From the NCBI GenBank assembly GCA_020444075.1, contig JAHLLR010000028.1, positions 1-61,539 of the forward strand: a stretch of DNA of 61,539 nucleotides, in the 5' to 3' direction. Both the position numbers and the translations under genes were made by a program. Positions 52,353 to 60,804 of the stretch are shown piece after piece. Source of the DNA: Deltaproteobacteria bacterium. GTDB lineage: Bacteria; Desulfobacterota; Desulfobacteria; Desulfobacterales; Desulfosarcinaceae. The notes below the pieces were generated by a model. That model did no database searches. It saw only the letters and a program-made list of their open reading frames with translations, and had not been told where the DNA came from. Positions within the stretch are counted from its first letter, which is position 1. Each line of letters begins with the position of its first letter.

Positions 52353-54158
52353 ATGACTTTTTTCAGGACCGAAATGCTGTTTTTCATCTGGGCCGCACCG
52401 CTGCTGTTGCTGGTGCTCTTCTATGGGATGCGCCGGCGACGTGAAATCCTGCACCGGTTTTCTTCCACCCACGGCCTTGGCGTCATCGCCCCGGACACCG
52501 TCGGTGTCCGTCGATGGGTCAAGGGATGGCTGCTCGTGGGCACGGTGCTCTTTACCGCCGTGGCCCTGGCCGGACCCAAATACGGCTACCGCTGGCAGGA
52601 GGTCCGCCAGCGGGGAGTGGACATCATCATCGCCCTGGACTGTTCACGCTCCATGACCGCCGCCGACATCCAGCCCAGCCGACTGGAGCGGGCCAAGCGT
52701 GAAGTATTCGACCTGCTGTCCATGCTGCAAGGTGACCGCGTGGGGCTCGTGGCCTTTGCCGGCACCGCCTTTCTTCAGTGCCCGTTGACCCTGGATTACG
52801 AGGCCTTCAATCTGTTTCTGAATTCCCTCTCGCCCGATTTTCTCCCGGTGGGCGGCACCGACATCACCGGTGCACTGGCCACGGCCCTGAACAGCTTCGA
52901 CCCAAAGAGCGCCTCGGACAAAGCCGTGATCCTGATCACCGACGGTGAAAACACGGGTGACGGCGACCCCCTGAAGGCATCGGAAACCTTGAAAGAAAAT
53001 CAAATCAAGCTCTTCTGCATCGGTGTGGGGAGCAGCGACGGGGTACCGATTCCCGAACCCGCCGGCGGCTTCAAAAAAGATCGCGCCGGGCAGATTGTCC
53101 TGTCCCGGCTGGATGAAAACACCCTCAAAAAAATGGCCGTCCTCACCGGCGGCACCTACGTGCGCTCCGTCGCCGGAGACATGGATCTGGAGGCCATCTA
53201 CACCGATGAAATTCGAGGAAAAATGGAAATGCAAACCGTCTCTTCGGGCCGCAAGCAGGTGTGGGAGGATCGTTTCCAGTGGCCTTTGGCCCTGGCCCTG
53301 CTCTGCCTCGTGGCCGAACTGATGCTGCCCGTTACCCGCAAAACCATAGTGGTCTCGCTGGCGGCCGTGCTGATGCTCGTACCGCAGCAATCGGCCAATG
53401 CCGACGACACCCGCGACGGCATGGCCGCCTATGAAAAAGGAGACTTCGAGCAGGCCCTCAAACATTTCACCGATGCCCAACTCAACGCCCCGGATAAACC
53501 TGAAACGCTTTACAATGTAGCCGATGCCTACTATAAAACCGGTAATTTCGATGCAGCCGCCGAACACTATAAGCAGGTGCTGGAGACCCACGACGCGCAG
53601 TTGAAACGCAAAGCGCTTTACAACCTGGGCAACGCCGAATTTCGCAGGGGCAAACCCAAGGAAGCCATCGGCCACTACGAGGCGGCGTTGGCCATCGACC
53701 CCGACGACCGACAGACCAAGGAGAACCTGGCCTTCGTGAAAAAGGTCATGGAGCAGCAGCAACAGCAGCAATCGAAAGACGGCCGGAAGAATCAGGACAA
53801 AGACGATCAGGACCGGGAAAACGACTCCAAGCCCGAAGAAAAAGGAGAGTCACAACCGCCCGGGGATCAGAAGCAGCAGCAACAGGGTGGAACCCGGGAA
53901 AACCAACCGGATGGCGGACAAGAGCAGCAACGCCCCGAGTTTGGCAATGAAATGGACAAGGATCAGGAACAACAGCCAGGCCGGCCCGATGAGCCCCAGG
54001 ACAATCGACAACAATCCGCCCCATCCCAATCGGCCCGGACGGGCGAGCCGGCGGGCGACCCCCGGCAGGCTGAGCGGATGCTGAACCGCCTCCAGGATCA
54101 GCCGGGCCGGGCCCTCATGCCCGCCACCGGCAAACGAAACGTGGAGAAAGACTGGTAA
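52353..54158 (+). CDS. BatB/BatC-like fusion: VWA domain, TPR and Gln-rich tail
   Basis: 601 residues. VWA MIDAS is DCSRSMTA with LITDGENTGDG, on a membrane-anchored N-terminus (about 1-300). A further helix leads to TPR-like repeats: KALYNLGNAEFRRGKPKEAIGHYEAALAID. The tail is polar and Gln/Asp/Lys-rich (KQQQQGGTRENQPDGGQEQQ). This fuses BatB and BatC, which are separate genes in many bacteria. The start at 52353 follows BatA by 13 bases. The tail may be an extra-cytoplasmic or cytosolic spacer. Confidence 0.85.
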   Translation: MTFFRTEMLFFIWAAPLLLLVLFYGMRRRREILHRFSSTHGLGVIAPDTVGVRRWVKGWLLVGTVLFTAVALAGPKYGYRWQEVRQRGVDIIIALDCSRSMTAADIQPSRLERAKREVFDLLSMLQGDRVGLVAFAGTAFLQCPLTLDYEAFNLFLNSLSPDFLPVGGTDITGALATALNSFDPKSASDKAVILITDGENTGDGDPLKASETLKENQIKLFCIGVGSSDGVPIPEPAGGFKKDRAGQIVLSRLDENTLKKMAVLTGGTYVRSVAGDMDLEAIYTDEIRGKMEMQTVSSGRKQVWEDRFQWPLALALLCLVAELMLPVTRKTIVVSLAAVLMLVPQQSANADDTRDGMAAYEKGDFEQALKHFTDAQLNAPDKPETLYNVADAYYKTGNFDAAAEHYKQVLETHDAQLKRKALYNLGNAEFRRGKPKEAIGHYEAALAIDPDDRQTKENLAFVKKVMEQQQQQQSKDGRKNQDKDDQDRENDSKPEEKGESQPPGDQKQQQQGGTRENQPDGGQEQQRPEFGNEMDKDQEQQPGRPDEPQDNRQQSAPSQSARTGEPAGDPRQAERMLNRLQDQPGRALMPATGKRNVEKDW

Positions 54159-55885
54159 TGGTCCGACAACTGGTCATGGCGATGGCACTGTTGCTGGCGG
54201 CCACGGCAACTGCCGATGCCGCCACCGTGCGCGCCGTGGTGGACCGCAACAAGGCCACCGTGGGGGAGTCCATTTCTCTGCAGGTGATCATCGACGGCGG
54301 CGAGGGGGAGGTCGATCTTTCCGGGCTTGCCGATTTCAAAACCATCCCCCGCGGATCCAGCAGCAGCTTCCAGATGATCAACGGCAAGACCTCCCGGCAA
54401 CTGATCCACAATTATGTCCTGATCCCGCTGAAGGCCGGAAACCTGACCATTCCGGCCATCCCGGTGACCATCGACGGCAAGGTCCACTATTCGGCCCCCA
54501 TCAGCGTAACGGTTTCCCGGGAACCGCCGGCCGCCAGCGGGCAGCGGGATGTTTATGTCACTGCCGACGTTTCGGAACCATCGCCGTGGATCGGTCAGCA
54601 GATCGTCTATACCTTCCGGCTTTTTAATGCCGTCCAGGTGGCCGACGCCAAGTTCCAGGCCCCGGAATTCAACGGGTTCAATGCCGAGGAACTGGAGAAC
54701 CGCAAATCCTATCGAACGGTAATCAACGGACGGGAATTCATTGTGACGGAGGTGGTTTTCATCCTGGTGCCCGTAAAAACCGGAGAACTGGAAATTGAAC
54801 GGGCCGTGCTTCAGGTGAGTTTGCTGCAGCGAAGCCGACGGCCGCGTCCCTTTTCCGGCATGGACGCTTTTTTCGGGCGCGGCGAAATGACCACCCGCGT
54901 CTTGGAATCCAACCCCATCGCGGTCCAGGTAAGGGACCTTCCTTCAAGGCCTCAGGGAACATCGTTCTCCGGTCTGGTGGGCCGGTTTGAGATTTCCTCA
55001 AGCCTGGACAAAACGGCCATACAGGTGGGCGACTCCGCCACGCTGGCCGTCACCATCAGCGGAACCGGCAACATCATGGATGCCCCGGAACCGACGATTC
55101 CCGCACCGGCCGAATTCAAGGCCTATGCCGATCATCCCGAAGAGCAGATTCAACCGGGCCCGCAAGGCTATTCAGGAAGCAAAATTTTCCGTACGGCCCT
55201 GGTCCCCGTGAAGCCGGGTCAATACCGCATCGATCCGGTCGTGTTGACTTATTTCGATGTGGAATCCGGACAGTACCGTGACATCTCAACATCGGCGTTT
55301 GATATCACGGTTGCGCCATCCGAGACGGCAGCAACCGACATCGATGTGTTCCGGGCCGCCCCCGCGCAGACCCCTTCGCTTAAAAAGCGGGTCGAGTTTA
55401 CCGGCCGGGATATCCTTCCGCTGAAAGAAGGACTGGAGACATTGACGCCCCAGCGGTACATGTCCCCCCTGTGGTTCGGCGTATTTTTGATCATACCGGT
55501 GCTGGGCTTCATGTTAACCGGAACCATCGTGCGCATGACCCGAAGGGATGACTCACCCGGACGAATCATGGCCGATCGGACCAGGCAGGCCATCAAAACC
55601 GCTGCCGCCGCCGACAGCACGGATGCCGATTTTCTCTCGGCCCTCTACCGGGCACTGGTATCGGCCATCCTCGGCAGGCAGGGCGTCCTGGGCACCTCCC
55701 TGACCTGGTCGGAGGCCAGCGATCAGCTGCTGGAAATCGGGTGGAATAGGGATGATGCCGCCGCCACTGCCCGACTGTTGGAGGAGATCGAAAGCTTCAA
55801 CTACTCCGGCGGCAGGCTCGACGAAGAAAAGCGGGCCGACCTTCTGGACCGGACCCGTCAGGCCGTGCGGAGGCTGACCCGATGA
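54158..55885 (+). CDS. batD: BatD-like protein
   Basis: 575 residues with a signal peptide (LVMAMALLLAATATADA), a large beta-rich periplasmic part (EVDLSGLADFKTIPRGSSSS; YVTADVSEPSPWIGQQIVYTF) and a C-terminal membrane helix (about 433-452) plus a helical cytoplasmic end. These features fit oxygen-tolerance BatD proteins. The ATG at 54158 overlaps the last base of the upstream stop. Confidence 0.87.
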   Translation: MVRQLVMAMALLLAATATADAATVRAVVDRNKATVGESISLQVIIDGGEGEVDLSGLADFKTIPRGSSSSFQMINGKTSRQLIHNYVLIPLKAGNLTIPAIPVTIDGKVHYSAPISVTVSREPPAASGQRDVYVTADVSEPSPWIGQQIVYTFRLFNAVQVADAKFQAPEFNGFNAEELENRKSYRTVINGREFIVTEVVFILVPVKTGELEIERAVLQVSLLQRSRRPRPFSGMDAFFGRGEMTTRVLESNPIAVQVRDLPSRPQGTSFSGLVGRFEISSSLDKTAIQVGDSATLAVTISGTGNIMDAPEPTIPAPAEFKAYADHPEEQIQPGPQGYSGSKIFRTALVPVKPGQYRIDPVVLTYFDVESGQYRDISTSAFDITVAPSETAATDIDVFRAAPAQTPSLKKRVEFTGRDILPLKEGLETLTPQRYMSPLWFGVFLIIPVLGFMLTGTIVRMTRRDDSPGRIMADRTRQAIKTAAAADSTDADFLSALYRALVSAILGRQGVLGTSLTWSEASDQLLEIGWNRDDAAATARLLEEIESFNYSGGRLDEEKRADLLDRTRQAVRRLTR

Positions 55886-56634
55886 AACCATTTTTGCCTG
55901 CAGCCGTAATTCTCTTGCTGCTCCTGACATTTGCCGCTTCGGCCCCGGCAACGCAAAACGCCCGCACATTTATCGACGGTACCGAAGCCTACCGCAACGG
56001 CGACTGGCCGGCGGCCATCACCGCCTTTGAAAGCATCGCCGCAGCCGGAGTGAATAGCGGCAAACTCTTCTACAATCTGGGCAACGCCTATTTGAAAAAC
56101 AATGATCTGGGCCATGCCCTGCTGTGGTACGAAAGGGCCCTGAAACGCATTCCCCACGACCCGGACCTGCGTTTCAACTACGACTATGCCCTGACCCTCA
56201 CCAAGGATGAACGCGGTGATAAGGAATCGCCGCTGCTGCATATTCTCTTTTTCTGGAAATACCAGTTGAGTCCTTCAACCGTCCGCTGGATCGCCATCCT
56301 CCTCAATGCAGCCCTGTGGATTGCTCTGTCGGTTTTTGTTATCCGGAAAAAACGTCTTCTGCGCCCCTCCGTGCTGTTGGTCGCCGCCGCCGCGGTGGTC
56401 TTCAGTGCCACGGCCGCCTTCAACTATGTCGAGGCCGCGCGAATCCGCCAGGCGGTGATTCTTCCCGAAAAAGTCGCCGTGCGTTCCGGTTTCACCGAAA
56501 GCGCCACCCAGCTTTTCGTCCTGCACGCCGGCACCAAAGTCCGCGTCGAGCGCGAAACCGACACCCATCTGTTAGTCCGATACACCGAGGACAAGATCGG
56601 CTGGATACGAAAATCCGAGGCCGGCATTATCTGA
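55882..56634 (+). CDS. batE: BatE-like protein: TPR, membrane helices and SH3 domain
   Basis: 250 residues. A signal or membrane segment starts it, TPR-like repeats follow (LFYNLGNAYLKNNDLGHALLWYERALKR), then two membrane helices and a bacterial SH3 domain (VRSGFTESATQLFVLHAGTK...WIRKSEAGII). It overlaps batD (ATGA) and ends the operon. SH3 domains of this type often bind peptidoglycan. Confidence 0.85.
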   Translation: MKPFLPAAVILLLLLTFAASAPATQNARTFIDGTEAYRNGDWPAAITAFESIAAAGVNSGKLFYNLGNAYLKNNDLGHALLWYERALKRIPHDPDLRFNYDYALTLTKDERGDKESPLLHILFFWKYQLSPSTVRWIAILLNAALWIALSVFVIRKKRLLRPSVLLVAAAAVVFSATAAFNYVEAARIRQAVILPEKVAVRSGFTESATQLFVLHAGTKVRVERETDTHLLVRYTEDKIGWIRKSEAGII

Positions 56635-56654
56635 GAGAACTATCAGACCGGAAT

Positions 56655-56688
56655 CGGCTGGGGTTTTTAGAACATTCCGCCCCAACCG
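56655..56688 (+). terminator. Possible terminator hairpin after the Bat operon
   Basis: CGGCTGGGG (56655-56663) pairs with CCCCAACCG (56680-56688) with one mismatch around a 16-base loop. A T-run (TCTTTTTTACC) lies 13 bases later rather than directly after the stem. Confidence 0.35.
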
Positions 56689-56736
56689 CCTTACGTCGTC
56701 TCTTTTTTACCAACAGACCTTGCCAATTCGGCTTCA

Positions 56737-56785
56737 ATGCAATAAATTTGCATCAAAGTGTTTGCATCGAATTTAAAATGCGAAA
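56737..56785. promoter_or_regulatory. Tandem candidate Zur/Fur-family operators before znuA
   Basis: Box 1: ATGCAATAAATTTGCAT (56737-56753), a dyad ATGCAA-N5-TTGCAT. Box 2: TTTGCAT...ATGCGAAA (56761-56785), a looser dyad. The region is AT-rich and lies 20-70 bases upstream of the znuA start. A zur-like regulator gene is in the same operon, so autogenous zinc control is plausible. The consensus for this clade is not confirmed. Confidence 0.5.
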
Positions 56786-56803
56786 AGGCATGCAAGGCGG
56801 ACG

Positions 56804-57688
56804 ATGAACAGCTTAATAAAATCAATATTTATTGCCCTATCAATTTCTTATGGAATGGTTACCAGCGGTTGGGCGGCAGAACGGATTTCCGTTTTCGTCA
56901 GCATCGCCCCCCAGGGTTACTTTGTGCAACAAATTGGCAGGGATCTGGTCGATGTGCATGTGCTGGTCGAGCCCGGCGCCGATCCGCACACCTATGAGCC
57001 CAAACCGCAGCAGATGGTGGCCTTATCAAAGACCGTGCTGTATTTTGCCATCGGCATCGAATTCGAGACCGCGAAGTTACCCAAAATAACCGCCGTAAAT
57101 CCTCGCATGCAGGTGGTTCACACCGATCATGGCATCATGAAACTTCCCATGGCGGGCCATGGCCACCCCAATGAACAGGAAGCCGACGATCACCATCAAG
57201 GCGGACTCGACCCGCACATCTGGCTCTCCCCGCCGCTGGTGATGTTGCAGGCCCGGTCGATCCTCACGGCACTTCAGGCCATCGACCCGGCCAACCGGGC
57301 AGCCTACGAAGCCAATTATCGGGCGTTTATCCTGGAAATCGTCGATCTGGATGCCCAATTGAGGTCGACCTTTGACGGATTGAAGGGGGCCTCCTTCATG
57401 GTGTTTCACCCCTCCTGGGGAACCTTCGCCCACACCTACGGCCTGAAACAGGTGTCCATCGAGATTGAGGGCAAAAGCCCCAAGCCGGCGCAACTGAAGC
57501 AATTGATCGAACAGGCGCGGTTGAATCAGATCAAGGTGGTTTTCGTTCAGCCCCAGTTTTCTTCAAAAAGTGCCCGACAGGTATCCCAAGCGATCGGTGG
57601 CCGGGTAGCCGTTGTCGATCCGCTGGCAGCGGACTGGGCAACCAATTTGCGTCGTGCAGCCGAGGAAATCAAAAATGCTTTCAAATGA
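56804..57688 (+). CDS. znuA: Zinc ABC transporter substrate-binding protein ZnuA
   Basis: 294 residues with a signal peptide (IFIALSISYGMVTSGWAA). Metal-ligand positions are visible: DPHTYEPKP, DPHIWLSPPL, MVFHPSWGTFAHTYGL and VVDPLAADWA. A His/Asp-rich loop, GHGHPNEQEADDHHQGG, sits before the second motif, typical of zinc-type members of this cluster 9 family. Mn-type members lack it. The ribosome site is AAGGCGG. The end overlaps znuC by 14 bases. Confidence 0.93.
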   Translation: MNSLIKSIFIALSISYGMVTSGWAAERISVFVSIAPQGYFVQQIGRDLVDVHVLVEPGADPHTYEPKPQQMVALSKTVLYFAIGIEFETAKLPKITAVNPRMQVVHTDHGIMKLPMAGHGHPNEQEADDHHQGGLDPHIWLSPPLVMLQARSILTALQAIDPANRAAYEANYRAFILEIVDLDAQLRSTFDGLKGASFMVFHPSWGTFAHTYGLKQVSIEIEGKSPKPAQLKQLIEQARLNQIKVVFVQPQFSSKSARQVSQAIGGRVAVVDPLAADWATNLRRAAEEIKNAFK

Positions 57689-58475
57689 GCACACCATCAA
57701 TGAACCCATCATTCACATTGAGGCACTTGATTTTGCCTACAACGGGCAACAGGTCCTCGAAGACATCAATCTCGAGGTCGGGGCGGGGGATTTCATCGCC
57801 ATGATCGGTCCCAACGGGGGAGGTAAGACCACCCTGCTCAAGCTCATGCTGGGACTGCTCAAACCCGGGCGGGGACGGATCCGGGTCATGGGAAAACCGG
57901 CGGCGCGGGTCTCCCATCACATCGGCTACGTACCCCAGGATGTTCACATCAACCGCAGCTTTCCCATCACGGCCCTGGACGTGGTGCTCATGGGCAAGCT
58001 GGCCCCGGGGAAAAGATGGTCTAAAAACGCCGGGCAGGACCGGCGGGATGCTCTTGAGGCGCTGGATCGGATCGACATGGTTGACCTTGCCCACCGCCGC
58101 ATCGGCGAACTGTCCGGCGGCCAGCGGCAGCGCGTGTTCATCGCCCGGGCTCTGGTGACGCGACCCCGGCTGCTGCTGCTGGACGAACCCACGGCAAGCA
58201 TCGATTCCAAGGGTCAGACCGACTTTTTCAGACTGCTCAAACGATTAAACAGGGATATCACCATTATCGTGGTCAGCCACGACCTGCTGGTAATCTCCAC
58301 TTATGTCAAGTCTGTGGCCTGCGTGAACCGCCGGCTGCACTACCATCAGCAGGCCGAGATCACCGGTGACATGCTCGAAGCCATGTACCCGTGCACGGTG
58401 GAAGAGACCTGCCCCGTGGAGCTGATCACCCACGGCCACCTGCCTCACCGGGTACTGCAGCACCACAAGGAGTGA
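57675..58475 (+). CDS. znuC: Zinc ABC transporter ATP-binding protein ZnuC
   Basis: 266 residues. Walker A GPNGGGKTT, ABC signature LSGGQRQRVFIARAL, Walker B LLLLDEPTASID and VSHD switch are intact. The ATG at 57675 overlaps the 3' end of znuA; the frame extended to 57612 is unlikely. The C-terminal His-rich segment (LHYHQQ; HLPHRVLQHH) is common in ZnuC proteins. Confidence 0.93.
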   Translation: MLSNEHTINEPIIHIEALDFAYNGQQVLEDINLEVGAGDFIAMIGPNGGGKTTLLKLMLGLLKPGRGRIRVMGKPAARVSHHIGYVPQDVHINRSFPITALDVVLMGKLAPGKRWSKNAGQDRRDALEALDRIDMVDLAHRRIGELSGGQRQRVFIARALVTRPRLLLLDEPTASIDSKGQTDFFRLLKRLNRDITIIVVSHDLLVISTYVKSVACVNRRLHYHQQAEITGDMLEAMYPCTVEETCPVELITHGHLPHRVLQHHKE

Positions 58476-58478
58476 CCG

Positions 58479-59348
58479 ATGATTGAAGCCCTGCAGTTCG
58501 AGTTCATGCGCAATGCCCTGGCCGCCGGTTTGCTGGCCAGTATCATCTGCGGCATCATGGGCACCCTGGTGGTGGTCAACCGTATCGTTTTCCTCTCCGG
58601 CGGCATCGCCCACGCCGCCTATGGCGGCATCGGTCTGGCTTTTTACTTCGGCCTGCCCTACCTGGCGGGGACCCTGGGTTTTTCCCTGGCGGCGGCCATG
58701 ATCATGGCCGCCGTCACCCTGAAGGCGAGGCACCGGGCCGACACGATCATCGGCGTCATCTGGGCTCTGGGCATGGCCTGCGGCATCATCCTGATCGACC
58801 TGAGCCCCGGTTACAACGTGGATCTCATGAGCTACCTGTTCGGCAGCATCCTGACCGTGCCGGACAGCGAACTGTGGATTATGATCGTCATGGGTCTTGG
58901 CATCGTCGCCCTGGTGGCGGTATACTACAAAGACCTGCTGGCCCTCTCCTACGACGAGGAGTTCGCCCGCATCCGCGGGGTGCCGGTGACCGCCCTGTAC
59001 TTTCTGCTCATCGGTCTGCTGGCAGTGACGGTTGTGATGGTGATCCAGGTCGTCGGACTGATCCTGGTGATCGCGTTGCTGACCATTCCTCCCTTCATTA
59101 TGGAAAAACACGCGCGATCCCTGCTGCAGATGATGATCGGATCCAGTGTATTGGGCATTGGGTTTACCGTTGCCGGGCTGTGGCTCTCCTATGCCTTTGA
59201 CCTCACCTCGGGTGCCTCTATCATCATGGTGGCCGGCCTTTTCTTCTTTTTGAACCTGATGGTGGAGCGGTTGATCTCCGGCCAGAGAAGATCCGCGACA
59301 CCCTCTATCCCGGAAAAAAATAACGCCGCGGATCCGCAGAGGAGCTGA
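58479..59348 (+). CDS. znuB: Zinc ABC transporter permease ZnuB
   Basis: 289 residues, about eight helices, of the ABC-3 family. LSGGIAHAAYGGIGLAFYFG and DLMSYLFGSILTV match ZnuB. It follows znuC by three bases and ends one base before the regulator start. The C-terminal tail (RRSATPSIPEKNNAADPQRS) is polar. Confidence 0.93.
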   Translation: MIEALQFEFMRNALAAGLLASIICGIMGTLVVVNRIVFLSGGIAHAAYGGIGLAFYFGLPYLAGTLGFSLAAAMIMAAVTLKARHRADTIIGVIWALGMACGIILIDLSPGYNVDLMSYLFGSILTVPDSELWIMIVMGLGIVALVAVYYKDLLALSYDEEFARIRGVPVTALYFLLIGLLAVTVVMVIQVVGLILVIALLTIPPFIMEKHARSLLQMMIGSSVLGIGFTVAGLWLSYAFDLTSGASIIMVAGLFFFLNLMVERLISGQRRSATPSIPEKNNAADPQRS

Positions 59349-59349
59349 C

Positions 59350-59778
59350 ATGTGCAAGCAATGCAATTACGAGACCCTGCTCAGCGCCGCTCGTCTGGAT
59401 GCAACCGACAACCGGCTGCGTGTGCTCGAAGTCATCGGCAACAACAGCTACCCCCTTTCCGCCGCCGATATTTTCAAAACCCTGGATCGGACATACCGTA
59501 TCAACCGGGTCACCGTCTATCGCATCCTGGATCTTCTGGTGGAACATGAACTGGTCGACCGCATCAGCACCGGCGGCAGAGCCTTTTACTATGGCATGGC
59601 CCCCAATGCACACCACCATCCCCATCCCCATTTTTACTGCAAACGCTGCGGCCAGATGGACTGCCTGACACCGGACAGCCTGAATGTGGACAGCGAGGCA
59701 CTGTGGAAAACCTTTCCCGGCCGCATCGACAAGGTGGAAGTCCGCGTGGACGGCATCTGCAAGAATTGCATGAAATAA
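59350..59778 (+). CDS. zur: Fur-family transcriptional regulator, Zur-like
   Basis: 142 residues. The winged helix (NRVTVYRILDLLVEHELVDRI) and metal sites are clear: HHHPHPHFYCKRCGQ and a terminal CKNC form the structural zinc site with the C-x2-C before it. The extra N-terminal CKQC is unusual. Placement within znuACB suggests zinc-responsive repression of its own operon through the AT-rich dyads at 56737-56785. A different Fur-family metal specificity is not excluded. Confidence 0.87.
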   Translation: MCKQCNYETLLSAARLDATDNRLRVLEVIGNNSYPLSAADIFKTLDRTYRINRVTVYRILDLLVEHELVDRISTGGRAFYYGMAPNAHHHPHPHFYCKRCGQMDCLTPDSLNVDSEALWKTFPGRIDKVEVRVDGICKNCMK

Positions 59779-60804
59779 ATGAATCCCCTCGTCGCCGCAG
59801 ATCAGGCTCATCCTCACCACAACCGCGATGACACACCGGCAGCCCGGCTGTTCCTGTTCGCTCAGCTTGCATTTGTTTCCGCTCTTGTTTTCCTGATCTT
59901 TTTTTTCCGTCACACCCCCTGGTTCGACACCCTTAGCGTCACCTTTGTTTCCATTTTTCTGGAAGCGCTACCCTTCATGTTGCTGGGCACATTTTTAGGG
60001 GGGTTCATCGAGGTCTTCGTTTCCAAAACAGTGATCACACGCATTATTCCAACCGGAATCCTGCCATCGATCCTCCTGGCAGCCGGTCTCGGCCTGATTT
60101 TTCCGGTTTGTGAGTGCGCCATTGTGCCGGTGGTCCGCCGGCTTTTCAGCAAGGGCCTGCCTTTGGGTGCCGGCATTGCTTTTCTGTTGGGCGGGCCCAT
60201 CGTCAATCCCCTGGTGGCCCTGTCCACCGCCGTGGCCTACGGCAGCGACCTAGCCATGGCCGCGGGCCGGCTGGCATCCGGATATCTGATTGCGGTGACA
60301 ATGGGGTTGATAATCGATCGATTCTTCTCACGGAAAACAGCGCTGGCCGAATTGCCGATAGACGAATCAGGGGAAGCGGATATATCCCTTCCGGTTTCAG
60401 CTAAAATTTTCCGGGCACTGCGACATGGGGCATCGGATTTTATCGATATCGGCCGGTTTCTGGTTTTCGGTGCCTTCGTAGCCGGTGCTCTGCAGACCCT
60501 GGTGGCCCTGAGCGATTTGGCCGTCTGGTTCGGATCGCTCCCCTTTTCCGTTCTGGCCATGATGATCCTGGCGTTGCTCCTGAGTCTGTGCAGTGAGGCT
60601 GATGCATTCGTGGCGGCATCTTTTCGCACCACGCTGCCCCTTACCGCCCAGATGGCGTTCATGGTTCTGGGACCCATGCTGGACCTGAAGCTGATTGCCA
60701 TGTATTTCAGGATGTTCAGAAAACGACTGATTCTGGTCATGTCAGTGTCAACCTTCATCATCGTATTTGTGAGCATGATGACCGGAGCATGGATGGTCAG
60801 ATGA
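59779..60804 (+). CDS. Predicted permease (COG0701/DUF318-type)
   Basis: 341 residues, about eight to nine helices. The signature FPVCECAIVPVVRRLFSKGLPLGAG and SLCSEADAFVAASF are typical of COG0701 permeases, where Cys residues in each half are conserved. Related members include ArsP, but genes paired with TIGR03943 proteins are often zinc- or cobalt-linked. It begins directly after the stop of the Zur-like gene and overlaps the next start (ATGA). It is probably a zinc-deficiency response gene. Confidence 0.83.
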   Translation: MNPLVAADQAHPHHNRDDTPAARLFLFAQLAFVSALVFLIFFFRHTPWFDTLSVTFVSIFLEALPFMLLGTFLGGFIEVFVSKTVITRIIPTGILPSILLAAGLGLIFPVCECAIVPVVRRLFSKGLPLGAGIAFLLGGPIVNPLVALSTAVAYGSDLAMAAGRLASGYLIAVTMGLIIDRFFSRKTALAELPIDESGEADISLPVSAKIFRALRHGASDFIDIGRFLVFGAFVAGALQTLVALSDLAVWFGSLPFSVLAMMILALLLSLCSEADAFVAASFRTTLPLTAQMAFMVLGPMLDLKLIAMYFRMFRKRLILVMSVSTFIIVFVSMMTGAWMVR

